Assembly (NCBI RefSeq): GCF_013488205.1
Contig: NZ_CP040908.1
Coordinates: forward strand, 2,333,876-2,397,875
Reading direction: 5' to 3'
From: Empedobacter falsenii
GTDB lineage: Bacteria > Bacteroidota > Bacteroidia > Flavobacteriales > Weeksellaceae
Length of the DNA: 64,000 nucleotides
Part shown: positions 27,080-35,341 of the stretch, piece after piece
How positions within the stretch are numbered: position 1 is the first letter of the stretch
Layout of the letters: every line of letters starts with the position of its first letter
The notes under the pieces: generated by a model
What the model was told of the DNA's origin: nothing
Databases searched by the model: none
Seen by the model: the letters and a program-made list of their open reading frames with translations, nothing else
Position numbers and translations under genes: made by a program

Positions 27080-27157
27080 AGAAAAGTAGAACAACTTTTC
27101 ATAGGTTTAAGTTAGTTAGGTTAATCCTCTTATAGAAATATAAGAGGGTTTTTTATT
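27080..27157 (+). ncRNA. Candidate small RNA (or attenuated leader) ahead of the ECF sigma gene
   Basis: About 78 bases are bounded by a good promoter and an intrinsic terminator. The 5' end folds as GAAAAGT-AGAACA-ACTTTTC (27081-27100). An unpaired middle follows, then the terminator CCTCTTATA-GAAA-TATAAGAGG (27126-27147) with a T-rich tail. There is no open frame inside. It lies between the divergent sdh operon and the sigma factor gene at 27216, so it could be an independent small RNA or a leader that attenuates the sigma gene. I do not recognise a known family. Confidence 0.45.
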
Positions 27158-27215
27158 TTTTAGTTGTAACATTATTCTTTTTTTTACTACAAATAAAGAG
27201 CAACAGAATAATAGT

Positions 27216-27716
27216 TTGAATAATAAAGCAAAAATATTTACCGAATTAGTCGAGAAAAATCAGGGAATTATCCATAAGGTTTGTCGTATATATACAGACG
27301 ACAAGGATTCTCATGACGATTTATTTCAGGAAATTGTATTGCAATTATGGCGCTCTTACGATTCCTTCAAAGGAGATTCAAAATTTAGTACATGGATGTA
27401 TCGTGTTAGCTTGAACACAGCGATTACATTAATCAGAAAAAAAACAAAATCGAGTGAAACTGATTTTAATGAAGCTCAATTTTTAAATTTAAAATCAGAA
27501 GACAAAGACGAATTTTTAGAGGAACGCATCACACTTTTATATGCTGCAATTAGATTATTAAATGACGTAGAACGTGCATTGGTACTGCTATTTTTAGAAG
27601 ACTTACCTTACAAAGATATTGCCGAAACTTTAGGAATTTCGGAAGTAAATGCACGCGTTAAGATGAACAGAGTGAAGATAAAATTGAAAGAGATAATGTC
27701 TAAAATGGAACAATAA
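27216..27716 (+). CDS. ECF-type sigma-70 family RNA polymerase sigma factor
   Basis: A 166-residue sigma factor with regions 2 and 4 only. Region 2 is DDLFQEIVLQLWRSYDSFKG...FSTWMYRVSLNTAI, which binds the -10 element and core enzyme. Region 4 is VLLFLEDLPYKDIAETLGIS...VNARVKMNRVKIKLKEIM, a HTH for -35 recognition. The start codon is TTG; there is no usable ATG upstream, and the next in-frame Met lies inside region 2. Its stop overlaps the start of the next gene by one base, so the membrane protein there is a likely partner. Confidence 0.92.
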   Translation: MNNKAKIFTELVEKNQGIIHKVCRIYTDDKDSHDDLFQEIVLQLWRSYDSFKGDSKFSTWMYRVSLNTAITLIRKKTKSSETDFNEAQFLNLKSEDKDEFLEERITLLYAAIRLLNDVERALVLLFLEDLPYKDIAETLGISEVNARVKMNRVKIKLKEIMSKMEQ

Positions 27717-28357
27717 TGGAGTTAGATGACTTAAAATCAATTTGGGGTTCCATAAAGGAAGAAGAAAAGTTTGATCAAAATCAAATTTTTCAAATGTTGA
27801 AGAAAAAATCGTCAACGACAATAAAATGGTTATTTATATTCACTTTTTGCGAATTTATCCTTTTTCTTGTCTACAATTTATATGTTTTAATTTCAGGAAA
27901 AAATTTTTTTAATAACGAAGTCAAAACATTAGTCGAAGAAAAAACGATTAATAATTACGAAATCGCTTCCGTTTTTAGTATTGTGATTACGTTTGGATTT
28001 TTGGTAATGGCTTATCGTTATTTCAAGAAAATAGATCTTAATCAATCTGTCGTCGATTTGATGAAAAACATTATTTCATTTCGTCGATTGGTGAACTTGT
28101 TTATTCTTTTCACCGTTTTAAGTTTAATTGTTTCCTCTGCCCCATTCTATTACGAATTAGGCCAATCTATTTATTTAGCAAAACATGCCAATGATATACA
28201 ACCAATTGCGAATAATGCTGCTGTTTATGGTTGGATTGCAATAATAACTGCTGTTGCTTTTATTGTGATTATAGGAACAGTTTATTATGGAATTATTTAT
28301 TTTTTATTTTTAAGAAAACTTCAACAAAACATGAAAGAGTTGAAAGAAATGAAATAA
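27716..28357 (+). CDS. Membrane protein co-encoded with the sigma factor, possible anti-sigma-type partner
   Basis: A 213-residue inner-membrane protein. The N-terminus MELDDLKSIWGSIKEEEKF resembles that of Bacteroidota membrane proteins linked to ECF sigma genes and may bind the sigma factor. Four hydrophobic segments follow (WLFIFTFCEFILFLVYNLYVL; the AYRYFKK-preceding helix; LVNLFILFTVLSLIV; WIAIITAVAFIVIIGTVYYG). A periplasmic sensor domain is absent. The one-base overlap with the sigma gene (TAATG) supports coupled translation. Calling it an anti-sigma factor is inference; some databases give homologues unrelated names. Confidence 0.72.
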   Translation: MELDDLKSIWGSIKEEEKFDQNQIFQMLKKKSSTTIKWLFIFTFCEFILFLVYNLYVLISGKNFFNNEVKTLVEEKTINNYEIASVFSIVITFGFLVMAYRYFKKIDLNQSVVDLMKNIISFRRLVNLFILFTVLSLIVSSAPFYYELGQSIYLAKHANDIQPIANNAAVYGWIAIITAVAFIVIIGTVYYGIIYFLFLRKLQQNMKELKEMK

Positions 28358-28370
28358 AATCTTATTTTTG
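28340..28370 (+). promoter_or_regulatory. Putative promoter of the metal-uptake cluster, inside the end of the preceding gene
   Basis: TTG at 28340-28342 is followed after 20 bases by TATTTTTG at 28363-28370, an exact consensus promoter. The next gene begins at 28379, so the transcript would be leaderless or nearly so unless the ATG at 28403 is used. The -33 part lies within the coding end of the sigma-linked membrane protein. This separates the metal cluster from the sigma operon. Confidence 0.6.
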
Positions 28371-28378
28371 TAAACTGA

Positions 28379-28690
28379 ATGAAAAAATTTATCCAATATA
28401 TTATGCTTACAATTTCACTGTTTATGACAGTGTATCAGTCTGCGCATATATTGGATCATGCTCTAAGTAAAGAGCACAAAGAGTTGAAAGATAAATTCTC
28501 TAACGTACATGATCACAGCTGTACAATTTGTCATTTCAATCAACATTTTGTAGAAAATGATTCAGAAATCGAGTTATTCGAATGGTCTCAATCATTTATC
28601 CAAAAAGATAAAACACTTTATACAACTCGTGTAAAACAAGCTGTATTACTTACTCAGAAAAGTCTTCGAGCACCGCCCTACACAATTTAA
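28379..28690 (+). CDS. Small His/Cys-rich exported protein with a C-terminal RAPP motif
   Basis: A 103-residue protein with an N-terminal hydrophobic segment (signal peptide or anchor), then a potential metal site HDHSCTICHFNQHF, and an ending SLRAPPYTI. The CxxC with nearby His suggests binding of Zn, Cu or a similar ion in the periplasm. The Arg-Ala-Pro-Pro ending recalls small DUF2946-like proteins found beside metal transport genes. An equally small protein with an RGPP ending follows the TonB receptor, so the pair frames it. A second Met at 28403 could be the start in view of the promoter position. Confidence 0.68.
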   Translation: MKKFIQYIMLTISLFMTVYQSAHILDHALSKEHKELKDKFSNVHDHSCTICHFNQHFVENDSEIELFEWSQSFIQKDKTLYTTRVKQAVLLTQKSLRAPPYTI

Positions 28691-28740
28691 TTACAGAAAA
28701 AACCACCTTATTTTTTTAACGTTATTAAATTATTGTATTT

Positions 28741-31125
28741 ATGTCAATCAACATAAAATGTAGTATTGCAGCTACATTATTGTGCGGAACTGTGTTTGCA
28801 CAAAACATTTTCGAAGGTCAAATTATAGATAAAAATCAAAAACCAATTCCTTTCGCAACTGTATACTTCAACAACGAAGAATATCACACAAATTCCGAAG
28901 GAAAATTTAGAATTGAGAATTTAAATAAAGGAAATTATCAAGTTCAAATTGATGAGCAAGGTTACGAACCTTTTTCTCAAAATATTACGTTTGATTCGCA
29001 ACAAAAATTTGTTTTTACACTTACTTTTCACAAATCGTACAATTTAGATGAAGTTACTGTTTTAGGTCATCATCACGATTTTTCAACAGCTAATGTAGAA
29101 CGTGTAGATCAATCTTATATTCAAGAAAATTATGCAGGATCATTAGCAAAATCGCTCGAAAATATTGCAGGTGTCAATGCTTCTGGAATTGGATCATCAG
29201 CCTCAAAACCAATTATTCGTGGACTTGGTTTCAATCGATTAATTGTTGCTGAAAATGGTGTAAAACAAGAAGGACAACAATGGGGAGCCGATCACGGTTT
29301 GGAAATTGATGCACTAAATGTTGAAGATGTCGAAGTGATAAAAGGCCCTGCTGCTTTAGAGTACGGAAATGAAGCTATTGCTGGAGTTATCAAGATTAAC
29401 AATAACAATTTACCAGCAAAACATTCACTTTCTGGAGAAGTAAAAGCTTTGTATCAATCGATTAATGATAATTACGGAATTGGATTTAATTTAAAATCTC
29501 GAAACGATCATTTTTTCTATAAAATAAAAGGTTCGTATTCTGATTATGCAGATTATAGAACAACTACCGATCGCATTTATTATCTGAATCGCTATTTGCC
29601 AATTTACAATAAACGTGTAAAAAATACGGCTGGACAAGATTTGAATGCTGAAATACAAACAGGTTATATTGGCGAAAAATTTCGTTCAATTTTAACTGTT
29701 TCTAACGTTAATCAGAAAATTGGTTTTTTTCCTGGTTCGCACGGAATTCCTTCTGTAGATAGGCTTCAAGATGATGGAAATTATAGAAATATCGAATTTC
29801 CTTATCAAAAAGTTAATCATTTTAAAGTGATTTCCGAAAATGAATTTCGTTTAAATTCAAAAGATGTTTTAAAATTTTTGGCAAGTTATCAAAACAATCG
29901 TCGTCAAGAAGTTAGTTCATTTCACACACATTATGCGAATCAACCTGCTCCAATAAAAAATCCTGATTTAGAATTAGATTTTAATCTTTCTACTTATGAT
30001 TCACAATTAAAATTTGAACATAATCATAGCAAAAATTTCAAAACAATAATCGGTGCACAAGCGCAATTGCAAGCCAATAATATTGCGGGTTACAATTATT
30101 TATTACCAAAATATGATCGAAATATTTTTAGCGGATTTTTGATTGAAGAATTCAAAAAAGGAAATACGTGGAAAGTTACAGCTGGTTTACGTTACGATTA
30201 TTCAACGTTCAAATCAGAAGGTTATTTTGATGATTTTCTGTATAATTATTTGATTGAAAAAGGAAATTCTGAAGGAATTGCAGATTATTATGCAAATCGT
30301 AGTAAATCTATTGATCGTAATTTCAGTAATTTAAACGGAATGATTGGTGCAACTTTTCAACCAAATGATTTATGGGATTTCAATTTGAATGTTGGAACAA
30401 ATTTCCGTTTACCAACCGCTATAGAATTGGGTTCTAACGGAATTCATCATGGTAGTTTTCGACATGAAAGAGGTGACGAAAATCTTGATGTAGAAAAAGG
30501 AATTGCAGTAGATTTCAAATCTGTTTTTCACAAAAATGATTGGGATATTTCGCTAAGTCCTTATTTATATTATTTCAGCAATTATATTTTCTTGAAACCT
30601 TCGGGACAATTTTCGATTCTTCCTCATGGTGGACAAATTTATCAATATACGCAAAGCAAAGCTTTGTTGACTGGTTTTGAATTTGAAGTTCGTAAGAAAA
30701 TCAACGAAAATTTTGATGCAAATCTTGTGTACGAATATTTATACAATCGACAAATCACGGAAAATAAAAAATTCGGAAATTATCTTCCTTTCACGCCTGC
30801 AAATAATTTATTTGGACAAATTAATTATAAAATCAATCAAAATATTGCATTTTTAGAAGGCTTGAGCTTTTTTGCAAATGGAAAATATACATTTGAGCAA
30901 GATAAAATCGCCCAAAACGAAGATATTACTCCAAGTTATTTCTTGGTTGGAATTGGAGGAAAAACGAAACTTAAATTCAATAATTTTAGTGCAAATTTAA
31001 GTATTCAGGTTTCTAATTTATTCAATAAAAACTATTACAATCACACCAGTTTTTATCGTGCATTACAATTACCAGAACAAGCTAGAAACATACAAATTAT
31101 GTTAGGAATTCCGTTCGAAAAATAG
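28741..31125 (+). CDS. TonB-dependent outer membrane receptor, probably for metal or metallophore
   Basis: A 794-residue receptor. It has a signal peptide (to FAQ-N), a CarboxypepD-regulatory-like domain at about 22-100, a TonB box-like LDEVTVLGH, a plug with GSSASKPIIRGLGFNRLIV and VEVIKGPAALEYG, and a 22-strand barrel with the closing TonB-receptor segment QVSNLFNKNYYNHTSFYR. His-rich stretches (GHHHDF in the linker before the plug, FHTHYANQ in a loop) point to metal. No SusD-like partner is adjacent, which argues against glycan uptake. The neighbours, two small His/Cys proteins and a His-rich DUF4625 lipoprotein, support a zinc or copper uptake role; this is inferred. Confidence 0.9.
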   Translation: MSINIKCSIAATLLCGTVFAQNIFEGQIIDKNQKPIPFATVYFNNEEYHTNSEGKFRIENLNKGNYQVQIDEQGYEPFSQNITFDSQQKFVFTLTFHKSYNLDEVTVLGHHHDFSTANVERVDQSYIQENYAGSLAKSLENIAGVNASGIGSSASKPIIRGLGFNRLIVAENGVKQEGQQWGADHGLEIDALNVEDVEVIKGPAALEYGNEAIAGVIKINNNNLPAKHSLSGEVKALYQSINDNYGIGFNLKSRNDHFFYKIKGSYSDYADYRTTTDRIYYLNRYLPIYNKRVKNTAGQDLNAEIQTGYIGEKFRSILTVSNVNQKIGFFPGSHGIPSVDRLQDDGNYRNIEFPYQKVNHFKVISENEFRLNSKDVLKFLASYQNNRRQEVSSFHTHYANQPAPIKNPDLELDFNLSTYDSQLKFEHNHSKNFKTIIGAQAQLQANNIAGYNYLLPKYDRNIFSGFLIEEFKKGNTWKVTAGLRYDYSTFKSEGYFDDFLYNYLIEKGNSEGIADYYANRSKSIDRNFSNLNGMIGATFQPNDLWDFNLNVGTNFRLPTAIELGSNGIHHGSFRHERGDENLDVEKGIAVDFKSVFHKNDWDISLSPYLYYFSNYIFLKPSGQFSILPHGGQIYQYTQSKALLTGFEFEVRKKINENFDANLVYEYLYNRQITENKKFGNYLPFTPANNLFGQINYKINQNIAFLEGLSFFANGKYTFEQDKIAQNEDITPSYFLVGIGGKTKLKFNNFSANLSIQVSNLFNKNYYNHTSFYRALQLPEQARNIQIMLGIPFEK

Positions 31126-31132
31126 TTGATAC

Positions 31133-31453
31133 ATGAAAAAGAGACATCCTATTTTTGGACTTTTCTTTAGTATTATTCTTTTTTCGATTCCAATTTTTAA
31201 TCAATTACATTTTTCTTTAATCGATCATTCACAAGATTTTTCGAATCAAAAGAAAGAAATTATTCATCATCAATGTAATCACTTTACATTCTATTCTGTC
31301 TTTATTGACACGCATGATGATCCAAAAATTGAAGGAAAACTAAACGAAGAATTTTACAGAAAAGAAAGTTTTGAACAAGTAGAAAAAATTAAACTTTCTA
31401 CAATTGAATATCGTTTTACACGTGGTCCACCACAAGATTTTGTTTATTCATAA
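31133..31453 (+). CDS. Small exported His-containing protein with a C-terminal RGPP motif
   Basis: A 106-residue protein, 7 bases after the TonB receptor. It begins with a signal peptide or anchor (IFGLFFSIILFSIPIF) followed by a His-bearing region (IIHHQCNHFTFYSVFIDTHDD) and ends in TRGPPQDFVYS. The Arg-Gly-Pro-Pro ending parallels the RAPP end of the small protein upstream of the receptor. I do not recognise a named family. A periplasmic metal carrier or accessory for the receptor is a reasonable guess. Confidence 0.65.
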   Translation: MKKRHPIFGLFFSIILFSIPIFNQLHFSLIDHSQDFSNQKKEIIHHQCNHFTFYSVFIDTHDDPKIEGKLNEEFYRKESFEQVEKIKLSTIEYRFTRGPPQDFVYS

Positions 31454-31503
31454 ATCAACCAAAATCTTAAAAAATAACATTCAATTCAAAAAAAATTAAA
31501 ACA

Positions 31504-31986
31504 ATGAAAAATTCAATTTTAAAATATTCATTTATAACATTATCAGCATTATTTATTACATCTTGTTCATCAGACGATTCTTCATTAGATACAACAAAAC
31601 CAGAAATTAATTTAATTTCACCAAAAGATGAAGCTCATTTACATTTAGGTGACGAGATTAATATTGAAGCTATCTTGAAAGATAATATTGAGTTGGGAGC
31701 TGTAAAAATTGATATTCATTATGCAGGAGATGGACATACTCATAACCATCGTTCTGCTAGTGTGCAAGAAGCGTCGAGTTCTACAAATACTCAATGGGAA
31801 TTTACCAAAGAAGAAGCAATTCCTTCAGGTAAAAAGGAATATGCATACAATTATAAAGTTGCAATTCCTCAAGAAGGTATTGTAGATGGAGCATATCATT
31901 TAGGATTAATTCTAATTGATAAAGCAGGAAATCAATCCGAAACATACATCGAAATCGATATAGTTGACCATAGCCACGATCATTAA
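31504..31986 (+). CDS. DUF4625 His-rich lipoprotein
   Basis: A 160-residue lipoprotein (FITSC-S, Cys at about residue 21) with a single immunoglobulin-like DUF4625 domain (KPEINLISPKDEAHLHLGDEI ... GLILIDKAGNQSETYIEI). Its histidines are clustered: HYAGDGHTHNHRS in the middle and VDHSHDH at the very end. Such clusters suit surface or periplasmic metal capture that feeds the TonB receptor of the same operon. It ends ahead of a strong terminator, so it is the last gene of the cluster. Confidence 0.82.
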   Translation: MKNSILKYSFITLSALFITSCSSDDSSLDTTKPEINLISPKDEAHLHLGDEINIEAILKDNIELGAVKIDIHYAGDGHTHNHRSASVQEASSSTNTQWEFTKEEAIPSGKKEYAYNYKVAIPQEGIVDGAYHLGLILIDKAGNQSETYIEIDIVDHSHDH

Positions 31987-32000
31987 TTATTTTTTTATAT

Positions 32001-32029
32001 AAAAAGCCTGAAATTTCAGGCTTTTTTTT
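32001..32029 (+). terminator. Intrinsic terminator of the metal-uptake cluster
   Basis: The stem AAAAAGCCTGAAA / TTTCAGGCTTTTT is nearly loop-free and is followed by a T-run, 15 bases after the DUF4625 stop. Confidence 0.85.
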
Positions 32030-32087
32030 ATGTGCATTGTTAAAAGAATGTTATTTTAGCACTCCTCAATTATATCAAAACAAAAAA

Positions 32088-32942
32088 ATGATTGCAATAG
32101 CAGATAGCGGTTCTACTAAAACGGATTGGGTAATTTTAGATAGCGACCTTAATGAAGTTTTTAGAACAAGTACAATCGGATTTAATCCGTATTTTGTAAC
32201 ATCAGAAGATATTACGACTGAATTACAAAAAAATGAAGATTTTGCACCTGTTGCAAATGATTTTACAAAAGTCTTTTTTTATGGTGCAGGAACTTCCAGC
32301 GAAGCAATGCATGCTGTTGTTAAAGAAGGTTTAGAGAATTTCTTTACAAATGCAGAATTTGTCGTAGACCATGATTTATTAGCTGCTTGTTACGCAACTT
32401 ATATGGGAAAACCTGCAATGGTTTGTATCTTAGGAACAGGTTCTAATTCTTGTTATTTCGATGGAACAACAATGCGCGAAGAAACAAAATCTTTAGCTTA
32501 TATCTTAGGTGACGAAGGTTCTGGAAATGACTTAGGAAAACGTGTATTACGCGCTTTTTACACAAAAAAAATGCCTCCACATTTAGCCAAAGCTTTTGAT
32601 GATTATTATAAATTATCTGTAGATGAATTAAATAAAAATGTGTACCAAAATAAATTTGCAAACACATATTTAGCATCTTTCAATAAATTTGTTGTTGAAC
32701 ATAAAAATGATCCATTTATTCAGAAAATTATTTATGATGCAATGTCTTCTTTTATCGAATATCAAATTATGCCTTACGAAGAAGCTCGTCATTCTGAATT
32801 AAATTTTATTGGTTCAATTGCTCATATTTATGAAGATGTTATTCGTTCAGTTGCGGCAGAATATCACTTAACAGTTGGCCATATTATTAGAAAACCAATT
32901 GATAATGTTGTTGATTATCACAAAAAGTATTTGATTAAATAA
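32088..32942 (+). CDS. BadF/BadG-type ATPase domain protein, N-acetylglucosamine-kinase-like
   Basis: A 284-residue protein of the acetate/sugar-kinase/Hsc70 fold. Phosphate-1 motif ADSGSTKTDWVI, phosphate-2 motif ILGTGSNSCYFD and the LGDEGSGNDLGKR segment indicate ATP binding and match GlcNAc kinase-like members of the BadF/BadG/BcrA/BcrD ATPase family. It may phosphorylate amino sugars released in wall or glycan turnover. The frame is open from a TTG at 32037, but the ATG at 32088 directly precedes the first strand and is chosen. It is followed after 2 bases by a formyltransferase-fold gene, so the two are co-transcribed. Confidence 0.85.
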   Translation: MIAIADSGSTKTDWVILDSDLNEVFRTSTIGFNPYFVTSEDITTELQKNEDFAPVANDFTKVFFYGAGTSSEAMHAVVKEGLENFFTNAEFVVDHDLLAACYATYMGKPAMVCILGTGSNSCYFDGTTMREETKSLAYILGDEGSGNDLGKRVLRAFYTKKMPPHLAKAFDDYYKLSVDELNKNVYQNKFANTYLASFNKFVVEHKNDPFIQKIIYDAMSSFIEYQIMPYEEARHSELNFIGSIAHIYEDVIRSVAAEYHLTVGHIIRKPIDNVVDYHKKYLIK

Positions 32943-32944
32943 TC

Positions 32945-33649
32945 ATGGTAACTCAGCCAAAAATAGCGGTAATTTCTTACAATACTCCTCATCGCAAAAC
33001 ACAAGATGTTTTACACGGATTAAAAGCTAAAGGTTATCAAAATGTAAAAATATTTGCATTGCCTTTTGTACAAAGAGAAAATCCGTTCAAACCAATTTAT
33101 CAGCATCGTCCAAGTAAGGCGATTCAAGTAAATTTAGATGATTATTGTAATAATTTTGGTTATAATTTTGATTTGACAACTGCTGAAACGTTGAACAATC
33201 AATTAAACGATTATAAAGCTGAATATGTGATTATTGCAGGTGCAGGATTATTACCAGATGAATTGGTTGAAAATCATAAAATTATCAATACGCATCCAGG
33301 TTTTTTACCTTTGACGAGAGGTTTAGATTCATTAAAATGGGCAATCACAAAAGGAGTCGAAATTGGTGTTACAACTCATTTTGTAAACACAGAAGCTGAC
33401 GCTGGCTTTTTGATTGAACAACAATATATTCCTGTTTATGGGAATGATACATTTCATTCATTGGCTAATCGTCAATATGAAACAGAAATTGAAATGTTAG
33501 TTAATTCGATTGAATTAATTCCAACACTTTCAGAATTCAAATCACTTTCATCAAATGAATTTGAGGCTACGCGCAGAATGCCAAAAGCTATAGAAGAAAA
33601 TTTGATGCAAGCATTTGAAACATACAAAGAAAAATATAAAAGGGATTAA
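32945..33649 (+). CDS. Formyltransferase-fold protein (methionyl-tRNA/GAR formyltransferase superfamily)
   Basis: A 234-residue protein of the formyl_trans_N fold. The catalytic triad of the superfamily (Asn-His-Asp) appears intact: INTHPGFLPLTRGLD holds N and H, and TEADAGFLIEQ holds the Asp. It lacks the C-terminal tRNA-binding domain of Fmt and is not a typical PurN. It would transfer a formyl group from 10-formyl-tetrahydrofolate to an amine, maybe an amino sugar in view of the preceding kinase; that link is only positional. It ends ahead of a strong terminator. Confidence 0.8.
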   Translation: MVTQPKIAVISYNTPHRKTQDVLHGLKAKGYQNVKIFALPFVQRENPFKPIYQHRPSKAIQVNLDDYCNNFGYNFDLTTAETLNNQLNDYKAEYVIIAGAGLLPDELVENHKIINTHPGFLPLTRGLDSLKWAITKGVEIGVTTHFVNTEADAGFLIEQQYIPVYGNDTFHSLANRQYETEIEMLVNSIELIPTLSEFKSLSSNEFEATRRMPKAIEENLMQAFETYKEKYKRD

Positions 33650-33670
33650 ATATTTTTAGATAAAAAAACA

Positions 33671-33703
33671 AAAAAAAGCTAACCAATTGGTTAGCTTTTT
33701 TTT
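33671..33703. terminator. Bidirectional intrinsic terminator
   Basis: The perfect stem AAAAAAAGCTAACC / GGTTAGCTTTTTTT with loop AATT lies between convergent genes (formyltransferase-fold and DUF4126). Confidence 0.88.
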
Positions 33704-33727
33704 AAAAAAATATAATTCTTCACTCTT

Positions 33728-34333
33728 TCACAATTCTTCCGCCAATAACTGATCACCTTTTTTTCTGACACTTTTATATGCTCTATAACACACATATAAA
33801 ATAATCAGTACAAAAATAAATGCTAAAGGAGCCAATACAATTGCCGTGATACTTAATACAATAGAACTAAACGTTTCTCCTGTATTAACCAAAAAATTTC
33901 CTGCTCCCGCAGTTGTCGTGGTCGAAACAGCTCTTGCAGCCGCTGTTGTACCGCTAATCGCAGCCGCTGTTCCTCCTCCAGCTATAATCGCCAAAGCCCA
34001 AGTTGCGACTTCGTTCATTTCTGGCATCGTAATTCCAACCGCTATTGTTCCTGCAATTCCAGCTAAAGGAACCGCAATCGTATCCAACAAATTATCAATA
34101 ATTGGAATATAATAAGCTCCAATTTCTACTAACATCGCTACACCAAGTGTTATAAGAGCCGGTGTACTCCCAACCCACATCCAACTTTCGTCGAGATTAA
34201 TAAAACTTCCTCCAAATTTAACAGCTAAACTCAGTACAAATAAGGGAAGAAAAATCCGAAAACCAGCAGCAGCGGCTAATCCTATTCCGAGAAATAACGA
34301 AAAAATAGTAGACATTGAGATTAAATCGTTCAT
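33728..34333 (-). CDS. DUF4126 membrane protein
   Basis: A 201-residue integral membrane protein rich in Ala, Gly and Ile, with about five hydrophobic segments. The opening segment LGIGLAAAAGFRIFLPLFVLSLA, the VEIGAYYIPIIDNLLDT stretch, and the Gly/Ala/Thr-rich GGGTAAAISGTTAAARA are typical of DUF4126. A charged tail (YKSVRKKGDQLL) faces the cytoplasm. Function is unknown. It stands alone. Confidence 0.85.
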   Translation of the reverse strand: MNDLISMSTIFSLFLGIGLAAAAGFRIFLPLFVLSLAVKFGGSFINLDESWMWVGSTPALITLGVAMLVEIGAYYIPIIDNLLDTIAVPLAGIAGTIAVGITMPEMNEVATWALAIIAGGGTAAAISGTTAAARAVSTTTTAGAGNFLVNTGETFSSIVLSITAIVLAPLAFIFVLIILYVCYRAYKSVRKKGDQLLAEEL

Positions 34334-34672
34334 AGTTTAGCATTTTATAATAGTTCTGATTTTATAAATATAATGATAAAAAAGATAAAGTTTTTATAAT
34401 TTTTTCTTTCCTTTGCATCCGATTAAGAGAAACCAAGTACTGCAAAGTACTTTTTTTGTGTAAATAAACCTAAATGTTTGAGCTACATCTAAATAATCGA
34501 ATAATAAATCAATCATTTTTTAAATGCATTGATAATTATTTCTTTTCTCAAAATCAATCAACCAAAACTTCTTCACGACAACATTTAAAATTTTGCAAGA
34601 ATCAATTTCTTTTTATTTTAATTTCTGATAGGAAAATTTTATCTTTAAGGAAATTTTACGAGAACTCTTGCA
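34334..34672. other. Intergenic region with a small terminator-like hairpin
   Basis: About 340 AT-rich bases between DUF4126 and udk. A hairpin AGTACT-GCAA-AGTACT at 34436-34451 is followed by seven T, which could end a short transcript or attenuate the udk leader. A TATCTTTA sequence at about 34639 resembles a -7 box for udk. A frame of about 70 codons ending at 34695 overlaps the udk start, is Lys/Asn/Phe rich, and is not convincing as a gene. Confidence 0.4.
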
Positions 34673-35341
34673 ATGGAAACATCAAACGAAATTAAACAAA
34701 ATAATAAAACAAAAATGCTGGTAATAGGAATTGCAGGAGGAACAGGTTCGGGAAAAACAACTGTTGTAAATAATATTTTAAGAGATCTTAACGCAGAAAG
34801 CGTTATCGTCATCTCTCAAGATAATTATTATAAAGATCATCCTGAATTATCTTTTGATGAACGTTCTAAGATCAATTTTGATCACCCAAGATCAATTGAT
34901 TTCGAATTACTAAAAGAACATGTCGCTTTATTGAAAAATGGCGTATCAATAGAACAACCTGTCTATTCGTTTATTACGCATAGTCGCAAGGAAGAAACGA
35001 TTTTAACACATCCACAATCGGTTATTATTGTAGAAGGAATTTTGGTATTGACTGACCCAGATTTACGCGATTTATTTGATGTAAAAATCTTTGTTCATGC
35101 AGATTCTGATGAACGTTTAATTCGTCGCGTACGCCGTGATATACAAGAACGTGGGCGCGATTTAGACGAAGTTTTAACACGTTATCAAAAAACGTTAAAA
35201 CCTATGCATCAGCAATTTATAGAACCATCTAAAAACTATGCAGACATTATTATTCCGAATATGAAAAAGAAAAATTCTGTCGCAATCAAAGTTTTATCAA
35301 CTGTAATTAAAGAAAAACTCAACTCGAAAACTACTGTATAA
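34673..35341 (+). CDS. udk: Uridine kinase
   Basis: A 222-residue P-loop enzyme that phosphorylates uridine and cytidine in pyrimidine salvage. The Walker A is GIAGGTGSGKTT, the substrate motif SQDNYYKDHPELSFDER is complete, and VEGILVL, the RRVRRDIQERGRD lid and YADIIIPN follow in order. An in-frame Met at 34715 is a second possible start; the ATG at 34673 is kept because a plausible -7 box lies ahead of it. Its stop codon overlaps the ATG of the next gene by one base. Confidence 0.95.
   Translation: METSNEIKQNNKTKMLVIGIAGGTGSGKTTVVNNILRDLNAESVIVISQDNYYKDHPELSFDERSKINFDHPRSIDFELLKEHVALLKNGVSIEQPVYSFITHSRKEETILTHPQSVIIVEGILVLTDPDLRDLFDVKIFVHADSDERLIRRVRRDIQERGRDLDEVLTRYQKTLKPMHQQFIEPSKNYADIIIPNMKKKNSVAIKVLSTVIKEKLNSKTTV

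Noticed and set aside
33846-34112. Plus-strand Ala/Val/Pro-rich frame
   Set aside because: It is antisense to the hydrophobic DUF4126 gene, whose codons force this pattern.
34474-34695. Open frame of 73 codons ahead of udk
   Set aside because: It overlaps the udk start, contains a putative udk -7 box, and its composition (Asn, Phe, Lys, Ser) looks like translated non-coding AT-rich DNA.
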